Shown here: one piece after another, positions 23,879-27,552 of the stretch
Position numbering within the stretch: position 1 is the first letter of the stretch
Layout of the letters: each line of letters opens with the position of its first letter
IMG/VR virus record: IMGVR_UViG_3300046012_000491
Coordinates: 1-27,552 of that record
Reading direction: 5' to 3' (one strand)
Length of the DNA: 27,552 nt
Source: a virus
Translations under genes and position numbers: made by a program
Notes under the pieces: model-generated
Databases searched by the model: none
What the model was told of the DNA's origin: nothing
What the model saw: only the letters and a program-made list of their open reading frames with translations

Positions 23879-23958
23879 CGCTTACGCCTTCGGCGAACGC
23901 TTCACCGCCTTGGCGCTCTCTGCGAACGCTTCTCGCCTGCGGCTGGAGGCTGCGATGA
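23875..23958 (+). CDS. 27-residue coupled peptide, MTLT…GWRLR copy 2
   Basis: The paralogue of the 22-residue frame at 23318-23386. It starts in an ATGA overlap, begins MTLT, has NASP at residues 8-11 and ends GWRLR, then overlaps the next ATG. About 15 extra bases, containing a partial duplicate of GCGAACGCTTC, make it longer. The DNA ends of the two copies are nearly identical, including GGCTGGAGGCTGCG, which also supplies the ribosome binding site for the next gene. Confidence 0.4.
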   Translation: MTLTPSANASPPWRSLRTLLACGWRLR

Positions 23959-24041
23959 ACCGCTTCCCGTGGGGCATCGTCTGGGGTGTGCTTGCGATGG
24001 AACTGCTGCTGCTGTTCGTGGTCTACGGGAGGGCGGGATGA
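23955..24041 (+). CDS. 28-residue single-span membrane peptide
   Basis: The ATG at 23955 overlaps the previous stop, with GGAGG upstream. It begins MNRFPWGIVWGVLAMELLLL and continues FVVYGRAG: one transmembrane helix with little else. The stop overlaps the next ATG as ATGA. It is the third tiny membrane peptide in this operon. The function is unknown. Confidence 0.55.
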   Translation: MNRFPWGIVWGVLAMELLLLFVVYGRAG

Positions 24042-24166
24042 GGGGCGCACGGCCGCCGGCGCCAGAGACGGCTGAGAGCAGGGCCAGGCGGGCGCAGAAC
24101 ATCATCGCGACAATCTCGGTGCTACTCGTGGAACTGATGAAGCTGGAGGGCAAGGCATATGAATAG
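24038..24166 (+). CDS. 42-residue basic and amphipathic peptide
   Basis: The frame starts in an ATGA overlap and ends eight bases into the lysin-like gene. The N-terminal half is basic and Pro/Ala-rich (RGARPPAPETAESRARRAQN) and the C-terminal half is a hydrophobic or amphipathic helix (IIATISVLLVELMKLEGKAYE without its last residue). GGAGGG near its end serves the next gene. No function is proposed. Confidence 0.45.
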   Translation: MRGARPPAPETAESRARRAQNIIATISVLLVELMKLEGKAYE

Positions 24167-24851
24167 AGACGAGTTCTTCGCCGGCGTGTGTGCCGGATTG
24201 GGCTGGACACCTACACCCTGGCGACTGGCGGTGTTCGACGAATGGGCGCGGCATGAGGGTATGCCCTTCGAGCAATCCTGGAACCCGCTGGCGACGACGC
24301 GGGCCTCGGCGGCGGCCGTGCGGAACCCGAACTATGACATCGGCTACGGGCCGGGCAACTGGAACACCGTCCATGTCGGCGTCTACCGCGACGCGGGCGC
24401 CGGCATCGCGGCGACGGTGGAAACGCTGGCCCTGGACTACTACCCGAACGTGCGGCGCTGCATGGCAGACCAGGCGGGCTATCCCGAAGCGGTGGCCGAG
24501 CTCGCCACGTACGTGGGCTCAATCGCATACGGACAGGCGCTCGTGGCGTTCATGACGAGCTGCACAGCGGACAAGGGAGGTGACGTGGCAGATCCACGAG
24601 TTGACGACATTCTCCGGGCCCTCACGGGCCGCGAGGGAACAGACGCAACCGCGCGGCTCGCGGGCTGGAACACGAAGGAAGGCAAGCCGAGCGGCTGGTC
24701 CTTGCTGGACGGATACCTGGGGCAGCAGAGCCACATCGGCCAGCTGGCGACGTTGCTGCAGACACTGCCGGGAGTTTCGCCGGATGTCCTTGCCGCCCTC
24801 GTCGCACTCGGCGAGGCGGCCAAGAAAGCGCAAGGAGGCGCGCATGGATAA
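24159..24851 (+). CDS. Putative cell-wall hydrolase (endolysin)
   Basis: A 230-residue protein in the lysin position, just before a holin-like gene. The N-terminal 110 residues begin with a helix bundle (VCAGLGWTPTPWRLAVFDEW, Glu33 in ARHEG). They then show WNPLATT (41-47), GNWNTVHVGVYRDAGAGIAA and LALDYYPNVRRCM, a pattern of lysozyme/transglycosylase-like lysins seen in actinophages. The remainder is a helical region with GWSLLDGYLGQQSHIGQL that may bind the wall or oligomerise. GGAGGG lies upstream. The cleaved bond is not known. It overlaps the holin-like gene by eight bases. Confidence 0.65.
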   Translation: MNRDEFFAGVCAGLGWTPTPWRLAVFDEWARHEGMPFEQSWNPLATTRASAAAVRNPNYDIGYGPGNWNTVHVGVYRDAGAGIAATVETLALDYYPNVRRCMADQAGYPEAVAELATYVGSIAYGQALVAFMTSCTADKGGDVADPRVDDILRALTGREGTDATARLAGWNTKEGKPSGWSLLDGYLGQQSHIGQLATLLQTLPGVSPDVLAALVALGEAAKKAQGGAHG

Positions 24852-25209
24852 CGCGGTACTATCGGCGCCGCTCGTCATCATCCTGGGGCTCATCGCCCCG
24901 ATCCTCATCAGCGTTCTCAAACGCGCTGGCACTTCGACGCTGTTGAACCAGCTCATTGCGGTGGCCGTCTCGTTCGCCTTCGGCTTCGCCTCGGTCGTCA
25001 TCGACCATGGCGGTCTGCACGGCGTTACGGTGCCGGTGCTGCTTGGCTGGACAACCGCGGCGTACGCGATCGCGCAGCTGACCTATCACACCTACTTCGT
25101 AGAAACGGACATCAACAAAGCGCTCAGTGCACTCATCTGGGGTGCGCCGGCGGCTTCGGATGCAACGGCGATCGGAGGCTCGAACACGGCTGCCAAGCCG
25201 GGCACGTAG
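24844..25209 (+). CDS. Holin-like membrane protein
   Basis: A protein of 121 residues. AAGGAGG upstream fixes the ATG at 24844, inside the end of the lysin-like gene. Three hydrophobic segments are visible (about residues 5-24, 33-53 and 60-83) and the polar C-terminus ends SNTAAKPGT. Size, topology and position after a lysin-like gene fit a holin that forms holes in the inner membrane and releases the lysin. It is the last gene before a strong terminator. Confidence 0.75.
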   Translation: MDNAVLSAPLVIILGLIAPILISVLKRAGTSTLLNQLIAVAVSFAFGFASVVIDHGGLHGVTVPVLLGWTTAAYAIAQLTYHTYFVETDINKALSALIWGAPAASDATAIGGSNTAAKPGT

Positions 25210-25239
25210 CTTCGTTCGAACCCAAGCGCGTATTACCGA

Positions 25240-25273
25240 GGGGCCCGGCAGAGATGCCGGGCCCCTTCGTTGT
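25240..25273 (+). terminator. Intrinsic terminator after lysis operon
   Basis: An 11-base perfect stem, GGGGCCCGGCA (25240-25250) with TGCCGGGCCCC (25255-25265), has a GAGA tetraloop and is followed by TTCGTTGT. It closes the lysis operon 30 bases after the holin-like stop. Confidence 0.87.
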
Positions 25274-25282
25274 GACGGTGCG

Positions 25283-25299
25283 GGCCAATATTATTGGCC
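25283..25299. promoter_or_regulatory. Perfect palindrome, operator-like
   Basis: GGCCAATA-T-TATTGGCC is a perfect inverted repeat with a single central base in an otherwise G+C-rich setting. It lies between the lysis terminator and a promoter-like element at about 25302-25319. It could be a repressor or activator site. No obvious cognate regulator is in the window. Confidence 0.45.
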
Positions 25300-25301
25300 G
25301 G

Positions 25302-25352
25302 GTTCGTGCGTGGTAGGATGCCGGTGGATGTGGGATTCCCTGCATCGGCGCG
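25302..25352 (+). ncRNA. Candidate small transcript in convergent gap
   Basis: Downstream of the palindrome, GTTCG, seven bases and TAGGAT (25314-25319) form a promoter-like string similar to GTTCG, seven bases and TATGCT at 22921-22938. A foldable stretch (GATG…GGG…CCC…CATC, about 25327-25346) and a hairpin terminator follow. No coding frame of note is present. A transcript of about 55 bases is possible; expression is unproven. Confidence 0.25.
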
Positions 25353-25380
25353 AGCCCCGTGACCAGCACGGGGCTTCTTG
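25353..25380 (+). terminator. Hairpin terminator between convergent operons
   Basis: AGCCCCGTG (25353-25361) pairs perfectly with CACGGGGCT (25367-25375) around the loop ACCAG, followed by TCTTG then CTTT. The T content lies on the plus-strand side, so it best fits a plus-strand transcript. It also lies just beyond the stop of the minus-strand 54-residue frame. Confidence 0.65.
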
Positions 25381-25383
25381 CTT

Positions 25384-25548
25384 TCACATCATCTCGGCCA
25401 TGATGGCCGACTTTGCCTGCTGCACGCGCTGGAGCTTCTGCTCGAGCTCGGCTCGGCGCTCTGGCGGCAGGTCTTTCGCGAGCGCGTTGCACGCCTCGAA
25501 GATCGCCTGGAAGCCGCTCACGACGTGGTTCGCCAATACTCTGTCCAT
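25384..25548 (-). CDS. Small helical protein, minus strand
   Basis: A 54-residue frame with an ATG at 25548 and an in-frame GTG 15 bases earlier. It is predicted mostly helical with a charged centre: HVVSGFQAIFEACNALAKDL, then PPERRAELEQKL and AKSAIMAEMM. The frame stays open with plausible residues for about 30 codons upstream but without a canonical start. It is the last gene of the minus-strand accessory block, after the aspartic protease. It is not recognised. Confidence 0.45.
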   Translation of the reverse strand: MDRVLANHVVSGFQAIFEACNALAKDLPPERRAELEQKLQRVQQAKSAIMAEMM

Positions 25549-25641
25549 GGCGGCAGTGTGCACCTGGCGCGGCGCGACGTCCGAGGCCCGGGCGTCACTG
25601 CGAACCTTGACGGTTTGAGGGATTGCGGTGGGGACGTTGGG

Positions 25642-26085
25642 TCACCGGAGGTACTTAGCTCTCCGATCGGCCTGCTTGTCTTTTCGCTCCCGAATGGCCT
25701 GAGCATTCGCTGCATAATCGATGTGCTCGATGGATGGATGGCGAAATGAGAACTTCGTAATCCCCCCAACATTCGTCACGGCGAAGTCCCCCCGGCTGAT
25801 GATGTCCATTCCGATCAATAGGTCGGTGCTGGTTAGCTGGCCGCGCGTCACCTGAATACCATGGAAGCCAACACCGTTGGGGAGGATGATATTGACGAGA
25901 AACGTCGGAACCTGCTCAGATCCATGAACTCCATGCACCTGAACGATGCCGGTCGCAACGAGCCCACATTGGTCGATGCACCCTTGAGAAATGACCGAAT
26001 TTGTTGCCCCGGTGTCCCAGATAGCATCCATTTCCAGAGGGACAGGCGCCGAAGTGCCGCTGGCCGGATCCCAGGCTGGCGACAC
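25642..26085 (-). CDS. Retropepsin-like aspartic protease
   Basis: From the GTG at 26085 the protein has 147 residues. It carries the retropepsin active-site motif WDTGATNSVIS with Asp24-Thr25-Gly26, a glycine-bearing flap region (HGVHGSEQVP), and the second conserved hydrophobic-Gly element LLIGMDII (Gly92). It ends GDFAVTNVGGITKFSF. Retropepsins work as dimers with one Asp from each chain. The frame continues upstream with a family-like segment (DFRAFTTTASGRANVLTNKC) to a GTA at 26157 that overlaps the partner stop. The true start may lie there, giving about 171 residues. Lower G+C than the virion genes suggests separate acquisition. Confidence 0.8.
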   Translation of the reverse strand: MSPAWDPASGTSAPVPLEMDAIWDTGATNSVISQGCIDQCGLVATGIVQVHGVHGSEQVPTFLVNIILPNGVGFHGIQVTRGQLTSTDLLIGMDIISRGDFAVTNVGGITKFSFRHPSIEHIDYAANAQAIRERKDKQADRRAKYLR

Positions 26086-26153
26086 TAGGCACTTGTTCGT
26101 GAGGACGTTCGCGCGACCGGAAGCCGTGGTGGTGAACGCGCGGAAGTCGCCGG

Positions 26154-26399
26154 CTACGAGAACACCACCCGGGAATGGAATGTCTGCGTGTACCCCTCGG
26201 GCCCGCTCGTTACCCGTTGGATCAGAAAGGTACCCAGCTCATGGTGCTTCTTGGTCTCGAGGAGAGCCGCCATTTCCGAGTCGTAAGATCCAATGATGGT
26301 GCCGCCCTTGATGACCACGAACTTGCCGTCATGCTCGGCCGCGATCTCGGCCTGGTGATCGAGGTAGTACTGGAATTCGTTTTTTAGCTGGCTGTCCAT
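26154..26399 (-). CDS. Protease-partner protein, FLIQ…TFHSRV family
   Basis: An 81-residue protein with the ATG at 26399 chosen because it begins the family-like helix DSQLKNEFQYYLDHQAEIA. It continues with strands GKFVVIKGGTIIGSYDSEM, a helix MAALLETKKHHELG and a conserved end, GTFLIQ then GYTQTFHSRVVF. The GKFVVIKGG part resembles DUF5678-type domains. I recall proteins of this kind recurring beside retropepsin-like proteases in unrelated bacteria, as here. It may be a regulator, activator or substrate of the protease; that is inference. An earlier in-frame start would add residues with no family resemblance. Confidence 0.7.
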   Translation of the reverse strand: MDSQLKNEFQYYLDHQAEIAAEHDGKFVVIKGGTIIGSYDSEMAALLETKKHHELGTFLIQRVTSGPEGYTQTFHSRVVFS

Positions 26400-26532
26400 A
26401 AGCGCACCGTGTCCCAAGGCCGTATATGCTACCACGTCACCGTAGTGTGTGCGCCCTCGGTGCGCGCAGGCCGCTGTATAGCGCCCGGTTGTCACGCCAG
26501 CCACTCATCCGGGCTCGCCTTCTTCGCCTCGC
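26400..26532. other. Gap between integrase and protease module
   Basis: This stretch of 133 bases follows the integrase stop on the minus strand. It contains AT-richer strings (such as TAGCATATAC read on the minus strand) that could be a -10 region for the two-gene module, but no convincing -35. No gene or strong hairpin is seen. Confidence 0.3.
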
Positions 26533-27441
26533 TCAGCTGCTCTTGCGGCGCCAGATGGGCCGAACGCCGGCGTCGAGCTCGTGGATGATGCCCGCCGAAC
26601 GCTCCTGCCGTCCCTCAGCCCCGTAGATGAGTGTCATCGACGGATCGCTGTGCCCGAGCTGCTCCATGGCCACGTCGAGCGGGGCGCCTGCTTTCAGCCA
26701 GCGCGCGGCCGCTGCCCGCCGGAAGTCGTGGGCCGAGACTTCGATACCCGCGCCCAGCGCGAGTGAGCGGATGGCCGACTGCATCCCATCGCTTGAGAGC
26801 GGCGCATCCCCACGCCCGAGAAAGAGCGCGCCAGGCGCACGCCCACGCTCGCGGATGATGTAGCTATCGAGGGCGCCGCGGCCGGACCGTTCGACCGCGA
26901 TGAGTCGCGGCACGCCGGTCTTCGTGTGGCGCAGCCTGAGGGTGCCCGCCTTGTCGTCGTAGTCGCGCAGCTCGCAGGCGGCGAGCTCGGAGCGACGCGT
27001 GCCCGTGGCCCACAGCATCTCGATGAGGGCGGCGTTGCGGCGTGGGTGTTCGGGGCGTGCCTTGGCGACGAGCAGCAGCTTTTTCTTCGTGCCCGGGGAT
27101 GCCGTTCGGCGCTTGATCTCTTCCGGCCGCACGCGAATCATCTGCACCTTGCGCGTGATGTCGGGCACACCAAAGTCATCCTGAATGTAGAGCCAGCGCA
27201 CGAAGGTCCAGACGGCAGACTGGTACGAATGGATGGCGCCCGGCTTGAGCCCGCGGGTGCGCATAGCGGCACTCCAGGTGCGCAAATGCGTCGTGGAGAG
27301 ATCGGCCACGAGCTCGGGCGCAGCCTCGGAAATGAAGCGGTCGATGGCGTAGCTGTAGTAGGCGCGAGAGGTCGCGCGCACGCCCGCGTCCTCCTTGTCG
27401 ATGAGGAAGAGACGCTTGGCGTCTGCAGTCGTGATGTCCAT
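26533..27441 (-). CDS. int: Tyrosine recombinase / phage integrase
   Basis: A 302-residue site-specific recombinase. The N-terminal core-binding domain (about residues 12-105) has SYAIDRFISEA and HSYQSAVWTFVRWLYIQ. The catalytic domain shows Arg149 in ATGTRRSEL, Lys174 in RHTKTG, His238 and Arg241 in AHDFRR, His264 in LGHSDP and the nucleophile Tyr273 in LIYGAEG, so all catalytic residues are present. GGAG lies ten bases before the ATG at 27441. It reads away from the partial tRNA at the window edge, the usual arrangement for phages that integrate into a tRNA 3' end. Confidence 0.95.
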   Translation of the reverse strand: MDITTADAKRLFLIDKEDAGVRATSRAYYSYAIDRFISEAAPELVADLSTTHLRTWSAAMRTRGLKPGAIHSYQSAVWTFVRWLYIQDDFGVPDITRKVQMIRVRPEEIKRRTASPGTKKKLLLVAKARPEHPRRNAALIEMLWATGTRRSELAACELRDYDDKAGTLRLRHTKTGVPRLIAVERSGRGALDSYIIRERGRAPGALFLGRGDAPLSSDGMQSAIRSLALGAGIEVSAHDFRRAAAARWLKAGAPLDVAMEQLGHSDPSMTLIYGAEGRQERSAGIIHELDAGVRPIWRRKSS

Positions 27442-27528
27442 TAACTAACACTCCAATTCGTGGGCTGGCTACTTTGCGATGAGCCGGCCAACCGTCGAAC
27501 GGGGCATTTTGAATCTGGACTGGGTACT

Positions 27529-27552
27529 TGGTACGCCCGGGTGGACTCGAAC
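27529..27552 (-). tRNA. 3' part of a tRNA, probable attachment site
   Basis: On the minus strand the edge reads: T-loop TTCGAGT, T-stem 3' half CCACC, a seven-base acceptor strand CGGGCGT, discriminator A and encoded CCA. These exactly fit tRNA geometry. The 5' part lies outside the window, so the amino acid is unknown. The tRNA ends 87 bases upstream of the integrase start and on the same strand, so it is the likely attB/attP core. Confidence 0.75.

Noticed and set aside
25378-25749. Plus-strand open frame across the 54-residue minus gene and protease end
   Set aside because: It has no ribosome binding site, follows a terminator and shows no family pattern; the minus-strand products are better supported.
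26154-26157. Canonical slippery heptamer for a partner-protease frameshift
   Set aside because: The whole overlap was scanned for an X-XXY-YYZ heptamer in the partner frame and none was found, so a classical -1 frameshift is not claimed even though the frame relation would allow it.
1-27552. CRISPR array or diversity-generating retroelement
   Set aside because: No regularly spaced direct repeats, reverse transcriptase or template/variable repeat pair was seen. The coding repeats at 20461-20787 are protein repeats, not a spacer array.
1-27552. Lysogeny repressor, replication or excisionase genes
   Set aside because: No protein in the window has a convincing repressor, helicase, primase or excisionase motif. 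The only helix-turn-helix noticed is the portal tail.

Overview
The window is most of the late (virion and lysis) half of a temperate, long-tailed siphophage or prophage from a high-GC bacterium. The base composition is visibly G+C-rich. Gene order and protein styles resemble phages of Actinobacteria or Chloroflexota, but no gene fixes the host and the phylum stays open. There is no replication, repressor or excision gene in the window. The right edge ends inside the 3' part of a minus-strand tRNA next to an integrase, so this edge looks like an attachment-site boundary. The left edge cuts just upstream of the small terminase gene.

Layout of the plus strand: (1) 79-8350, packaging and head: small and large terminase, a small membrane protein, HK97-type portal with an extra C-terminal helix-turn-helix, ClpP-like prohead protease, HK97-type major capsid protein, small head proteins. 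(2) 8336-11369, neck and tail tube: connector, gp10-like neck protein, tail terminator-like protein, tail tube protein. (3) 11366-15913, a Com-like zinc protein, tail assembly chaperones made by a -1 frameshift on a run of A residues, and a 1219-residue tape measure. (4) 15910-22899, distal tail: Dit-like protein, a hub that appears to be in two pieces, and between the pieces an antisense membrane methyltransferase plus three fibre or virion-surface genes. A strong terminator at 22989-23027 closes the structural operon. (5) 23043-25209, lysis: eight further reading frames follow a 92-residue protein in one translationally coupled chain. Several encode only 22-42 residues. The chain ends in a lysin-like protein and a holin-like protein, followed by a terminator at 25240-25273.

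The minus strand from 27441 down to 25384 is an accessory block: tyrosine integrase, then a two-gene module of an 81-residue protein and a retropepsin-like aspartic protease, then a small helical protein. The module is visibly less G+C-rich than the structural genes and has no obvious role in the virion. It is the best candidate here for an undescribed system. Between the convergent plus and minus blocks lies a short region with a perfect palindrome, a promoter-like element and a hairpin terminator.

The structural genes are tightly packed, mostly with ATGA or GTGA overlaps, so they are probably expressed as one or a few long transcripts. Small Cys/His proteins recur at module junctions. All functions are inferred by reading motifs and gene order; no database search was possible.
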